Shown here piece after piece: positions 35,452-46,238 of a stretch of 64,000 nt of DNA. The notes beneath the pieces are model-generated. The model made no database searches. It saw only the letters and a program-made list of their open reading frames with translations, and was not told the origin of the DNA. This DNA comes from Pseudomonadota bacterium. Lineage in GTDB: Bacteria; Pseudomonadota; Gammaproteobacteria; Burkholderiales; Rhodocyclaceae. Positions within the stretch are counted from its first letter, which is position 1, and each line of letters starts with the position of its first letter. The stretch lies in NCBI GenBank assembly GCA_018261905.1, contig JAGTRU010000010.1, positions 124,001-188,000 on the forward strand. Direction: 5' to 3'. The translations under genes were made by a program, and so were the position numbers.

Positions 35452-35904
35452 ATGACGGTTCGTGTTCAGGAAGCGGATTTCGATATGACGGCCGAGCTCA
35501 TCGGGCAGCGCGCCGACGACGCCCGGGTTGGCGCGCAGGTCAGCTTTCTTGGCCTGGTCCGCGATATCAACGAAGGCCAGGGTGTCTCGGAAATGGCCCT
35601 GGAGCACTATCCGGGCATGACCGAGAAGGCGCTGGAAGAAATCGTCAGCGAGGCCAAGGGCCGCTGGGATATTTACGACGCCCTGGTCATTCACCGCGTC
35701 GGGCCGCTCCGGCCCTGCGAGCAGATCGTGCTCGTCGCCGTGACCAGCGCCCATCGCGGCGAGGCGTTTGCCGCCTGCGAATTCATCATCGATTACCTGA
35801 AGACGCGCGCCCCGTTCTGGAAGCGCGAAGTGACACCGGCTGGGGCGCACTGGGTCGATGCCCGCGATGCCGACGATAGCGCGGCGGCGCGCTGGCAGAA
35901 ATAA
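35452..35904 (+). CDS. moaE: Molybdopterin synthase catalytic subunit
   Basis: 150 residues from ATG 35452 with GGAGGG upstream. MoaE features are present: GAQVSFLGLVRDINEGQGVSEMALEHYPGMTE, RVGPLRPCEQIVLVAV, SAHRGEAFAACEFIIDYLKTRAPFWKRE with the catalytic Lys residues. It transfers sulfur from MoaD to precursor Z in molybdenum cofactor synthesis. moaD and other moa genes are not adjacent in this window. Confidence 0.96.
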   Translation: MTVRVQEADFDMTAELIGQRADDARVGAQVSFLGLVRDINEGQGVSEMALEHYPGMTEKALEEIVSEAKGRWDIYDALVIHRVGPLRPCEQIVLVAVTSAHRGEAFAACEFIIDYLKTRAPFWKREVTPAGAHWVDARDADDSAAARWQK

Positions 35905-35906
35905 AA

Positions 35907-35935
35907 ACGGGGAGCCTGGGCTCCCCGTGGTTTTT
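35907..35935 (+). terminator. Intrinsic terminator of moaE
   Basis: ACGGGGAGC pairs with GCTCCCCGT around a 4-nt loop and is followed by GGTTTTT. It may also serve the convergent chemoreceptor gene. Confidence 0.85.
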
Positions 35936-35947
35936 GCGCTTGGCCGC

Positions 35948-37582
35948 TCAGGTCTTGAACTGGGCCACCGACTGATGCAGGGAATCCGACAGGGTGTGTA
36001 GCTGGCGGGCCGCATCGGCCGTCTGGCGGACGGCGATGGCGCTTTCCTCGGACATCTGGGCGATGGTTTCCAGCTTGCGGGCGATTTCGTTGCCGGCCAC
36101 CCCTTGTTCGCGAATGGCATCGGAAATGCCATTGACCACTTCGGTCACCCGCAGCGCACCGTCGCGAATCCGGTTGATCGAGTCGCCGGCCTGATTGGCC
36201 AGCTCGACGCCGGTGCTGACCTGCTCGACGCCGGCCTGCATGCTGCTGACGGCGCTCTTGGTGCCGCTCTGGATCTTGCTGACCATGCCGCCGATTTCAG
36301 TGGTGGACAGGCTGGTCCGTTCGGCCAGTTTGCGCACTTCGTCGGCGACCACGGCAAAGCCGCGCCCCTGTTCGCCGGCCCGCGCCGCCTCGATGGCGGC
36401 ATTGAGGGCGAGCAGGTTGGTCTGGTCGGCGATTTCGCGGATGGTCTTGACGATGGAGGTGATCTGGTCGGACTGGTGGCCGAGGTCTTCGACGATGGTC
36501 GAGGAGGCCTGGACGGCTTCGGAAATCCGCCGCATCTCGGTTGCTGCGCTGTGGATGACGGCGGCGCCTTCCTGCGAAATGGTGCCGGCCTGCTGCGAAA
36601 TACCGTGCGCTTCGGCGGCGCTTTCGGTGACCTGATCGATGCTGACCGCCATTTCTTCGACCGAGGCCGCCATCGACGAGGCGGCATCGCTCTGTTGACG
36701 GGCCCGGTCGGCGACCTCTTCCGAGGCGCTGAGTAGCTGGTTGGCGGCGCTGGAAACCTGCTGGGCATTGCCGATGATGGTCGAGATCATGCTGCGCAGG
36801 GTGTCCTGCATGCTGCGGATATTGGCCAGCAGGCTGCTTTGGTCGCCGACTTCGACTTCAACCGTCGTCGTCAGGTCGCCGGAGGCAATGCGCCGGGCGA
36901 CGGCCGAGGCGACGGCCGGGTCGCCACCGAGCGTGCGGATGATGTTGCGTGAAACGAGCAGCAGTGAAATGGCGATGAAGCCGCCGATGCCGATGCCCCA
37001 GAGGAGCAGGGTGATGGCGTCGGAGCGGAATTTGGCATCGACGTCGTCGATGTAGATGCCGGAACCGATGACCCAGCCCCAGGGTTCGAAGCCCTTGACG
37101 TAGGAGATCTTCGGGACACCTTCTTCGGAGCCCGGTTTCGGCCACAGGTAATCGACGAAGCCGGCGCCGTTCTTCTTGACCATGTCGTTGAAGGCGACGA
37201 ACAGGAGTTTGCCGTTCTTGTCCTTGAGCTGGTCGAGTTTCTTGCCGTCCAGTTCCGGCTTGATCGGATGCATGACCATCTCGTCCTTGAGGTCGTTGAT
37301 CCAGAAATATTCAACCTTGTCGTAACGCAGGGCGCGCAGCACGTTGATCGCCGCTTTTTTGGCCTCGTCCTGCGACAGACGGCCGTCGCGGGCTTCTTTT
37401 TCGTAATGGGCCGCGGTGGCATGCGCCACTTCGACCAGATTGCGCACCTTGTCCTGGCGATCGCCCAGCATCTGGCTTTTGCCGTTGATCAACAGCACGG
37501 TAAACAGCAGGAGTAGTGCTGCTATGGTTGCTACGGTCATTGCCGCGAGCTTGCCGCGCAATGTCATTCCTTGTCCGGTCAT
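35948..37582 (-). CDS. Methyl-accepting chemotaxis protein
   Basis: 544 residues. A first membrane helix at about 10-32 is followed by a periplasmic single-Cache domain ([22 protein letters not shown] and [37 protein letters not shown]), a second helix ([21 protein letters not shown]), HAMP, and the cytoplasmic signalling domain with the hairpin tip [41 protein letters not shown]. sCache receptors of this type often sense small carboxylates. An alternative start five codons downstream is possible. No CheW-binding pentapeptide methylesterase tail is visible. Confidence 0.94.
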   Translation of the reverse strand: MTGQGMTLRGKLAAMTVATIAALLLLFTVLLINGKSQMLGDRQDKVRNLVEVAHATAAHYEKEARDGRLSQDEAKKAAINVLRALRYDKVEYFWINDLKDEMVMHPIKPELDGKKLDQLKDKNGKLLFVAFNDMVKKNGAGFVDYLWPKPGSEEGVPKISYVKGFEPWGWVIGSGIYIDDVDAKFRSDAITLLLWGIGIGGFIAISLLLVSRNIIRTLGGDPAVASAVARRIASGDLTTTVEVEVGDQSSLLANIRSMQDTLRSMISTIIGNAQQVSSAANQLLSASEEVADRARQQSDAASSMAASVEEMAVSIDQVTESAAEAHGISQQAGTISQEGAAVIHSAATEMRRISEAVQASSTIVEDLGHQSDQITSIVKTIREIADQTNLLALNAAIEAARAGEQGRGFAVVADEVRKLAERTSLSTTEIGGMVSKIQSGTKSAVSSMQAGVEQVSTGVELANQAGDSINRIRDGALRVTEVVNGISDAIREQGVAGNEIARKLETIAQMSEESAIAVRQTADAARQLHTLSDSLHQSVAQFKT

Positions 37583-37672
37583 GGTTCCACCCCTGCGCTA
37601 TGTTTATCCGACAACTTCTTGGGCTAATCTAGCATTGTTGCCGTGAGCTGACATTGTAACGAAATTGCGCAG

Positions 37673-37699
37673 TTGAAATTTGGCGCATTGTCCTCATCT
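37673..37699 (+). promoter_or_regulatory. Sigma-32-type heat-shock promoter of clpB
   Basis: TTGAAA (37673-37678), a 13-bp spacer, then CCTCATCT (37692-37699) matches the RpoH pattern CTTGAAA...CCCCATnT with one mismatch in the -10 element. It lies 37 bases upstream of the clpB ATG. Confidence 0.8.
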
Positions 37700-37735
37700 G
37701 CCGGATATCAAAGCCATTTCCCGTGAAGGACCGCC

Positions 37736-40318
<2,583 letters not shown>

Positions 40319-40335
40319 GTGGGAGGCGGCTAAAC

Positions 40336-40369
40336 AAAAAAGGCGATGCCGTCAGGCACCGCCCTTTTT
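40336..40369 (+). terminator. Intrinsic terminator of clpB
   Basis: AAAAAAGGCG pairs with CGCCCTTTTT (one bulged C) around a 14-nt loop, ending in a T-tract 18 bases after the clpB stop. The A-tract also suits the convergent gene. Confidence 0.8.
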
Positions 40370-40388
40370 CAATCCCTGCTGGTCTCGA

Positions 40389-40688
40389 TCAGCAGTTGCC
40401 TTTCTTGGCCTGGCCCGGCGGGCAGTGCCCGCCGTCCTGATGCGGCACGCCCCGGTTGCCGCGGCCGGTATAGTATTTCTCGCCACGCGGGCCGCGATGT
40501 TGTTTCCAGTAAGCCTGGTCGCGCCAGTCGTAACCGTCCCAGTAATAACCGCGATCGTCGCGGCTGCCGAAGGTGATGGTGACGCCCGGCGCCTGGACGC
40601 GGACGTTGCCGAGATTGACATTGACGTCCACGGCGTTGGCAAAGCCGGGGAGGATAGCGATCAGGGCGGTGAGTAGAAGCTTTTTCAT
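40389..40688 (-). CDS. Small exported DUF2502-like protein
   Basis: 99 residues. The signal peptide (MKKLLLTALIAILPGFANA) is followed by VNVNLGNVRVQAPGVTITFGSRDDRGYYWDGYDW, the YpeC/DUF2502 pattern of short periplasmic proteins, then a Gly/His/Lys-rich tail with two cysteines (GGHCPPG and the terminal NC). Function is unknown. It is convergent with clpB and divergent from the DUF1684 gene. Confidence 0.78.
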   Translation of the reverse strand: MKKLLLTALIAILPGFANAVDVNVNLGNVRVQAPGVTITFGSRDDRGYYWDGYDWRDQAYWKQHRGPRGEKYYTGRGNRGVPHQDGGHCPPGQAKKGNC

Positions 40689-40770
40689 GGGCGGGGTCCT
40701 GGTTGGGAAGCGGTTGAGAAGATAATCTTCCGGGTTGATAACGGATTATCGGCCGAATAGTTTAAGAAGG

Positions 40771-41568
40771 ATGGTGAATATCTTGGATGACCTGAAAACC
40801 TGGCAGGCACAGCGGTCGGCCGAGTTGCAAGGGGCCGATAGCTGGCTTGGGCTGTGCGGCCTGTTCTGGCTTGAACCCGGCGTCAATAGTGTCGGCAGCG
40901 CGCCGGGGGCGTGCGTCGAATTGCCGTCCGGCCCGAGCCATCTCGGCGCTATCGAATGGGGCGAGGCTGGTTTGCGCTGGTTTCCCGCGGGCGGTGGCAT
41001 GGTCGAGCTGCAAACCGACCTGGCCGGCCAGCCGACGGTGATCGAATATGCCAATCTCGCCTTCTTCATTGTCGACCGCGCGGGCAAGCTGGCGGTCCGC
41101 CTGCGTGACCGCGCCTGGGCCGCCAGTCGCCCGTTTGCCGGCCTGAGCTATTTTGATTTCGATCCGGCCTGGCAAATCGAGGCGCAGTGGTTACCGCTCG
41201 ACCCGCCCCTGAGCATGGAAGTGCCCAATGTGTCGGGCGAACTGAAAATGGTCGAGGTGTCGCACCGGGCGGTTTTTGTGGTGAATGGGCAAAGCGTCAG
41301 CCTGCTGCCGATGGCGGTCGGGCCGCAGGAAGTGTTTTTCGTTTTCCGCGACCACAGCAGCGGCCGCCAGACCTACGGGGCCGGGCGTTTCCTGAAGGCT
41401 GCGCCGGCGATCAATGGCCAGATCACCCTGGACTTCAACCGGGCCTACAACCCGCCCTGCGCGTTCACGCCATTTGCCACCTGCCCGCTACCGCCGCCGG
41501 AAAACTGGCTGCCCTTTGCCGTGCCGGCCGGTGAAATGAAACCCCGGCTCGGTGCCGCCGCGGTCTGA
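40771..41568 (+). CDS. DUF1684 family protein
   Basis: About 265 residues from ATG 40771; AAGAAGG abuts that ATG, so GTG 40774 could be the true start. The C-terminal signature is strong: FVFRDHSSGRQTYGAGRFL, LDFNRAYNPPCAFTPFATCPLPPPENWLPFAVPAGE. DUF1684 proteins are widespread, soluble and of unknown function; the conserved cysteines in the PPCAF/TCPLPPP motif may bind a metal. No operon partner is evident. Confidence 0.9.
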   Translation: MVNILDDLKTWQAQRSAELQGADSWLGLCGLFWLEPGVNSVGSAPGACVELPSGPSHLGAIEWGEAGLRWFPAGGGMVELQTDLAGQPTVIEYANLAFFIVDRAGKLAVRLRDRAWAASRPFAGLSYFDFDPAWQIEAQWLPLDPPLSMEVPNVSGELKMVEVSHRAVFVVNGQSVSLLPMAVGPQEVFFVFRDHSSGRQTYGAGRFLKAAPAINGQITLDFNRAYNPPCAFTPFATCPLPPPENWLPFAVPAGEMKPRLGAAAV

Positions 41569-41672
41569 GGATTCAGGGCGCTGAACGGGGCCCGCCTAAC
41601 CTCTGGCGGGAGTCCCGGCGAGTCCGGGTAATAGCCGTCGCACGCCCAGCGGCCGGTCTTCTCAAAAAATTG

Positions 41673-41743
41673 GTGCAGTGCACAAAAAGTTCTTGACGCG
41701 GCTTATTCTATGGATAGAATGGAGTCATGTTGCGGCGCAGCAA
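41673..41743 (+). promoter_or_regulatory. Phasin promoter with flanking palindromes
   Basis: A sigma-70 promoter TTGACG (41693-41698), 16-bp spacer, TAGAAT (41715-41720). The -10 is one arm of ATTCTA-TGGA-TAGAAT. Upstream is the palindrome GTGCA-G-TGCAC (41673-41683) and downstream TTGC-N6-GCAA (41730-41743). PhaR-type PHA regulators bind TGC-rich dyads of this sort, so these are candidate operators. Confidence 0.6.
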
Positions 41744-41790
41744 ATAATGCCGGCCCGCGAGGATTACCCCAACCCTTAAGGAGATTCGCC

Positions 41791-42345
41791 ATGTTCACCA
41801 AACCTGAAGATTTCGCCAAATCCGGCTTCAACTTCGCCCTGTTCTTCGCCAATGCCACGTTTGAAGGCTTCGAGCGTCTGGCCCTGTTGAATCTGGCTGC
41901 CACCCGTTCCGCTTTCGAAGCCGCGGTTGCCAACCTGACGACGCTGCTTGGCGCCAAGGATGTCAATTCCCTGGTCAGTCTGCACAAGGAACTGTCGGCC
42001 CCGACCATCGAAAAGGGTCTGGAATATTCGCGTAACGTGATCTCGATCGCGGCCGAAACCAAGGAAAAGATCGCCAAGGAAGTTGAAACCCACGTTGCCG
42101 ATGCCAACGCCAAGGTTTCCGGTCTGGTCGAAAAGGCCCTGGCCGCCGCCCCGGCTGGTTCCGAAGTGGCCGTGGCCGCTGTCAAGACCGCCATCAAGTC
42201 CGCTAACGAAGCTTACGAAGGCCTGAACAAGGTTGCCAAGCAAGCCGCCGAAGTTGCCGAAGCCAGCGTTTCCGCTGCCACCGCCGCCACCCTGAAGGCA
42301 AGCAGCGCTGCCGCACCGAAGGCTTCGGCCAAGAAGGTTGCCTAA
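41791..42345 (+). CDS. Phasin (polyhydroxyalkanoate granule protein)
   Basis: 184 residues from ATG 41791 with AAGGAG upstream. The N-terminal FAKSGFNFALFFANATFEGFERLALLNLAATRSAFEAA segment fits the Phasin_2 family; most of the remainder is amphipathic helix, ending in an Ala/Lys-rich tail (KASAKKVA). Phasins coat polyhydroxyalkanoate granules and set their number and size. The strong promoter and its own terminator indicate an abundant single-gene transcript. Confidence 0.93.
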   Translation: MFTKPEDFAKSGFNFALFFANATFEGFERLALLNLAATRSAFEAAVANLTTLLGAKDVNSLVSLHKELSAPTIEKGLEYSRNVISIAAETKEKIAKEVETHVADANAKVSGLVEKALAAAPAGSEVAVAAVKTAIKSANEAYEGLNKVAKQAAEVAEASVSAATAATLKASSAAAPKASAKKVA

Positions 42346-42392
42346 GTTCGGAAAGCAAATCTGTCCGGATGATTATTCCGGATGAGTTGCCC

Positions 42393-42420
42393 AAGCCCTC
42401 GAAGTTCGAGGGCTTTTTTT
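42393..42420 (+). terminator. Intrinsic terminator of the phasin gene
   Basis: AAGCCCTCG pairs with CGAGGGCTT around a 5-nt loop, followed by seven T residues. Confidence 0.92.
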
Positions 42421-42454
42421 CGTGAGAGAATGCCTCACATAAGGTATCCGGGGG

Positions 42455-43234
42455 ATGGCAGTGCAGGACGAGAACGGGCGACGCAAGCTGACGGAAGAAG
42501 AGAGCGAGCAGCTCATCAGTCAACACGCGCCCCTGGTCAAGGCCATTGCCAAGTCGCTGTACAAGAAATTGCCGGCCAGCGTCGAACTCGATGATCTGGT
42601 GCAGGATGGATTCGTCGGTTTGTTGGGGGCGGTCCTGGTGGCGACCAAGGAAATGGCCGATGGTCATTACCTGAACTACATCTCGCAACGGGTCCGCGGC
42701 GCCATGCTCGATGGCCTGCGCGAGATCGATCCCGGCTCGCGGGCGGTGCGGCGACAGATGCGGCGCGTCGAACAGGCGATCCAGCAACTCGAACACCAGC
42801 TCGGGCGATCGCCGAGCGAAGGCGAGATTGCGCTGGCCCTGGCCATGCCTTTGCGCGAATACCAGTTGCTGCTGCAGAAAGCGCACGGCTACACGCTGTT
42901 TTCCCTGGATGACTTCGACGACCGGGCGGCGCCGAGCGCCTTCCTCGAATGGTGCCTGGCCAACCAGTCGGACCCCAGCGCCGCGCTCGACCGGCGGGCC
43001 CTGCAGCAAAAGCTGCTGATCGCCATCAGCGGCCTGGCGGTACGCGAAGCCGAAGTGATGCACCTGCGTTACCTGGGCGATCTGCCGGTGCGCCAGATTG
43101 CCCGACGTCTCGAGCTGAGCGAGGGGCGGATTTGCCAGATCCACGCCCAGGCAATCGCCAAGTTGCGCGCCGCCGTGATTGGCCGTGCCGACTCGCCCGC
43201 CTTGCTGGCGCCCCGTCGGCGCATCCCGGCCTGA
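42455..43234 (+). CDS. FliA/WhiG-type RNA polymerase sigma factor
   Basis: 259 residues. Region 2 (HAPLVKAIAKSLYKKLPASVELDDLVQDGFVGLLGAV, HYLNYISQRVRGAMLDGLRE), region 3 (RRVEQAIQQLEHQLGRSPSEGEIALALAM) and region 4 (VMHLRYLGDLPVRQIARRLELSEGRICQIHAQAIAKL) are present, with the RGAMLDGLR motif typical of the sigma-28 group. It would direct transcription of late flagellar and chemotaxis genes or a related regulon. No flagellar operon adjoins it, so it could be a second, divergent FliA-type factor. The start lacks a clear Shine-Dalgarno. Confidence 0.88.
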   Translation: MAVQDENGRRKLTEEESEQLISQHAPLVKAIAKSLYKKLPASVELDDLVQDGFVGLLGAVLVATKEMADGHYLNYISQRVRGAMLDGLREIDPGSRAVRRQMRRVEQAIQQLEHQLGRSPSEGEIALALAMPLREYQLLLQKAHGYTLFSLDDFDDRAAPSAFLEWCLANQSDPSAALDRRALQQKLLIAISGLAVREAEVMHLRYLGDLPVRQIARRLELSEGRICQIHAQAIAKLRAAVIGRADSPALLAPRRRIPA

Positions 43235-43249
43235 ACGGGCGGGCCGGAA

Positions 43250-45620
43250 CTACTTGCGGCCGGCCCGCACCAGCTTGCCCTTGCCGCCGCGACTGCCGCG
43301 GCAGATTTCCAGGCGTTCGCCCTTGAGTTTGGCGGCGGCGCCATCGACGACCGGAATGATGTCGTCGAGCGCCGTCTTGCCGGGCGCCGCGTCGATCAGC
43401 TTGAGACCGCGCCCCTTGGCGAGCTGACGGACTTCCTCGATGTTGAACACCAGGGCGCGGCCGTCCCTGGTCAGGCAGGCAATCTCGCCGGCCGCCGGGG
43501 CCGGCATGAAGACGGCCGGCGCTTCGCCATCGCCCAGGCTGAGGAAGGCCTTGCCGGCCTTGCCGCGCGACAGGAAATCGCTGCCCTGACAGCGGAAGCC
43601 GTAGCCGCCATCGGCAGCGACCAGGTAGAGGGCGTCGTTCTTGATGGCCAGTGCCAGGCAGAGCTTGCCGCCATCCTGGAAATCGGCCAGCGAGGTGGCC
43701 GGGATGCCGTCGCCCTTGCCGCCGGGAATGTCCGAGGCGGGGAGGGAATAGGCACGGCCATTGGTGTCGAGCAGGACCAAATGGTCGACGGTGCGGCAGG
43801 GCAGGCAGGCGAGCAGGCTGTCGCCGGAGCGGAAAGTCAGTTGCGTCGGGTCGATGTTGTGGCCCTGACGCGAGCGCAGCCAGCCGTGTTTCGAGACGAT
43901 CAGCGTGGTCGGCTCGTCGACGATGGAAACGGTCTTGGCGTCCGACATGGTGACCTTGGCGTCGGCTTCGATCAGGGTGCGGCGGTCGTCGCCGTATTTC
44001 TTCGCATCGGCCTCGATTTCGCTGGCGACACAGGCGCGCAGTTCGCTTTCGGAATCGAGCAGCTTGTTCAGGCCGGCCGCTTCGGCGCGCAGCTTGGCGA
44101 GTTCCTCGCCGATCTTGATGCCTTCCAGCCGAGCCAACTGGCGCAGGCGGATTTCGAGGATGTCTTCGGCCTGGATCTCGGAGAGCTTGAAATGCGCGAT
44201 CAGGTCGGCCTTGGGGTCGTCCGATTCGCGGATGACCTTGATCACCTTGTCGATGTCGAGGAGGACGGCCAGGCGGCCTTCCAGGATGTGGATGCGCTTT
44301 TCGGCGGCGCTCAGGCGGTGGCGCGTGCGCCGTTCGACGGTGGCCAGGCGGAAACGGCACCATTCGGCAATCATGCTGTACAGCGAAGCCTGGCGCGGCG
44401 TGCCGGTGACGCCAAGGACCGTCAGGTTGATCGAGGCATTGGTTTCCAGGCTGGTGTGGGCGAGCAGCATGCGCACCAGATCGTCCTGGCCCTGGCGCGA
44501 ACTGGCCGGCTCGATGACCAGGCGCACGGCGTGTTCCTTGCCCGATTCGTCGCGCACGCCGGATTCGGAAATCGACGACAGGAAGGCCGCCTTGAGGTTG
44601 AGCTGTTCCGGCGTGAACACCTTCTTGCCGGCCTTTTCCTTGGCCACCGGGTTGGAGCAGGCTTCGATTTCCGACATCACCGTGGCGGTGGAGACGCCCG
44701 GTGGCAGTTCGGTGATGACCAGCTTCCACTGGCCGCGAGCGAGGTTCTCGATCTTCCACTTGGCGCGCACGCGCAGGCTGCCGCGGCCGCTCTTGTAGGT
44801 GGCGGCAATTTCCTCGGGCGAGGAAATGATCTGCGCGCCGCCCGGGTAGTCGGGGCCGGGAATCAGCGCCAGGACTTCGTCTTCCGTGAATTCCGGGTTT
44901 TTGACGAGGTTGACCGCTGCGGCGGCTACTTCGCGCAGGTTGTGGGCCGGGATTTCGGTGGCCATGCCGACCGCGATGCCGGAAGCGCCATTGAGCAGGC
45001 AGAAGGGCAGACGCGCCGGGAGCAGTGCCGGTTCGTCGTTGGCGCCGTCGTAATTGGGCTTCCAGTCGACCGTGCCCTCATCGAGTTCGGCGAGCAGCAG
45101 TTCGGCGATCGGCGTCAGGCGGGCTTCGGTGTAGCGCATGGCGGCGGCGTTGTCGCCGTCGCGCGAGCCGAAATTGCCCTGGCCGTCGACGATGGGATAG
45201 CGCAGGCTCCAGTCCTGGGCCATGCGCACCATCGCGTCATAGACCGAGGAATCGCCGTGCGGATGGTATTTACCGATCACATCGCCGACGACGCGCGCCG
45301 ACTTCACATGGCGCGGGCTCTTGTACAGGCCCATCCGGTGCATGGCGTAGAGAATGCGGCGCTGCACCGGCTTCTGGCCGTCGGCGGCCGTATTCGAGGT
45401 AACGGCGGGCGGCGTAGTTGGCGGGCGAAGGAATATCCGAGGCCGGGCCGGAGGCCGAAGGCGGCAGGTCGGGGGGCGGGGCGGAAGAGAGTTCGGGCGG
45501 CAAATCGGGCGCCGCGGCCGATGGCGCTTCCGGCGTCGCGGCGGCGGGCTGGGCTGGTGTTTCCGGTTCGCCGGCAGCCAGTTTGGCGCTGGCGTCGAAA
45601 AGGTTGAGCTGGTCGGTCAT
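43250..45620 (-). pseudogene. parC: DNA topoisomerase IV subunit A (parC), reading frame broken by a deletion
   Basis: The body ([12 protein letters not shown] onward to GKLVRAGRK) is a full ParC: the catalytic Tyr in [30 protein letters not shown], and C-terminal beta-propeller blades. The N-terminus starts at ATG 45620 ([14 protein letters not shown]) in a different frame and runs to YAARRYLEY. ParC normally has about 14 residues between this Tyr and DGQKP (A-M-S-V-V-K-G-R-A-L-P...). Here only 7 bases remain, a net loss of about 35 nt near 45395-45405 that shifts the frame. parC is essential, so an assembly or sequencing artefact is likely; a real mutation cannot be excluded. parE is not adjacent. 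Confidence 0.85.
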
Positions 45621-45779
45621 GGTCTTGCGTCGGCATCCTGAATCAAGTCGGCGGCAAATTTATCATAGGGCGCCAGCCCCTGGCGGCAATTCGTCCGAGT
45701 TGATGCGTGGACGAACGGTGTCGAGGCGGGGGAGGTGAAGTCCGTTAGTGTTTGTTGGGTGATAGTAAAGAACTAAAAA

Positions 45780-45908
45780 TAGGCTAATAATCTAATTTGT
45801 TGTTGATATTGGCCTAAAAATAGACTGTTGTAACGTTTTTAAATTAAAAGACTATAATTAGCCTGTGAGTGGTTTTTTGTTTAGATAAAAGGCTAATAGT
45901 AGGCTATG
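45780..45908 (+). promoter_or_regulatory. Repeated AGGCTAAT motifs in the hipBA promoter region
   Basis: The 285-bp spacer before hipB is AT-rich, unlike its surroundings. AGGCTAAT occurs at 45781-45788 and 45890-45897, its complement ATTAGCCT at 45857-45864, and a partial TAGGCTA at 45900-45906 overlaps the hipB start. A TATAAT lies at 45853-45858, with TTGTAA 19 bp upstream. This is the layout of an autoregulated toxin-antitoxin operator. Confidence 0.6.
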
Positions 45909-46235
45909 GATGTTTATCGGATGACCAACGATGAGCTGGCTGCGCAGCTAGCCGCCAGCCTCAAGGCCTGGCGCGTTTCGCCCAACGGCGCGGCGCTGAC
46001 CCAGGCCGATCTGGCGCAGAAGTGCGGCATCGGCCTGACGCCGCTGAAGCGCTTCGAGAAAACCGGCGCCATCACCCTGCGCAACCTGATCGCCATCCTG
46101 CGCGCGCTGGATCTGCTTGACGGCCTGCAGAATCTGGTGCCCGACGCCGACAGCCCGGGGCCACTCGACGTGCTGGCCACGGCGCAGAAGAAGTCCGGCC
46201 AGGTCCGCCAACGCGCGCCGCGCTCGAAGGGGTAG
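45906..46235 (+). CDS. HipB-like antitoxin, XRE-family regulator
   Basis: 109 residues. A helix-turn-helix lies at ALTQADLAQKCGIGLTPLKRFEKTGAITLRNLIAILRAL, followed by a short basic tail (QKKSGQVRQRAPRSKG). It is likely the DNA-binding antitoxin that represses the operon through the repeated upstream motif and neutralises the adjacent kinase. The stop is three bases before the hipA-like start. No clear Shine-Dalgarno precedes the ATG, which overlaps an operator repeat. Confidence 0.88.
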   Translation: MDVYRMTNDELAAQLAASLKAWRVSPNGAALTQADLAQKCGIGLTPLKRFEKTGAITLRNLIAILRALDLLDGLQNLVPDADSPGPLDVLATAQKKSGQVRQRAPRSKG

Positions 46236-46238
46236 GCA

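Noticed and set aside
43026..44759. 577-residue minus-strand open frame overlapping the sigma factor and parC
   Set aside because: It is a different frame of parC with Arg/Pro/Gly-biased sequence and no domain.
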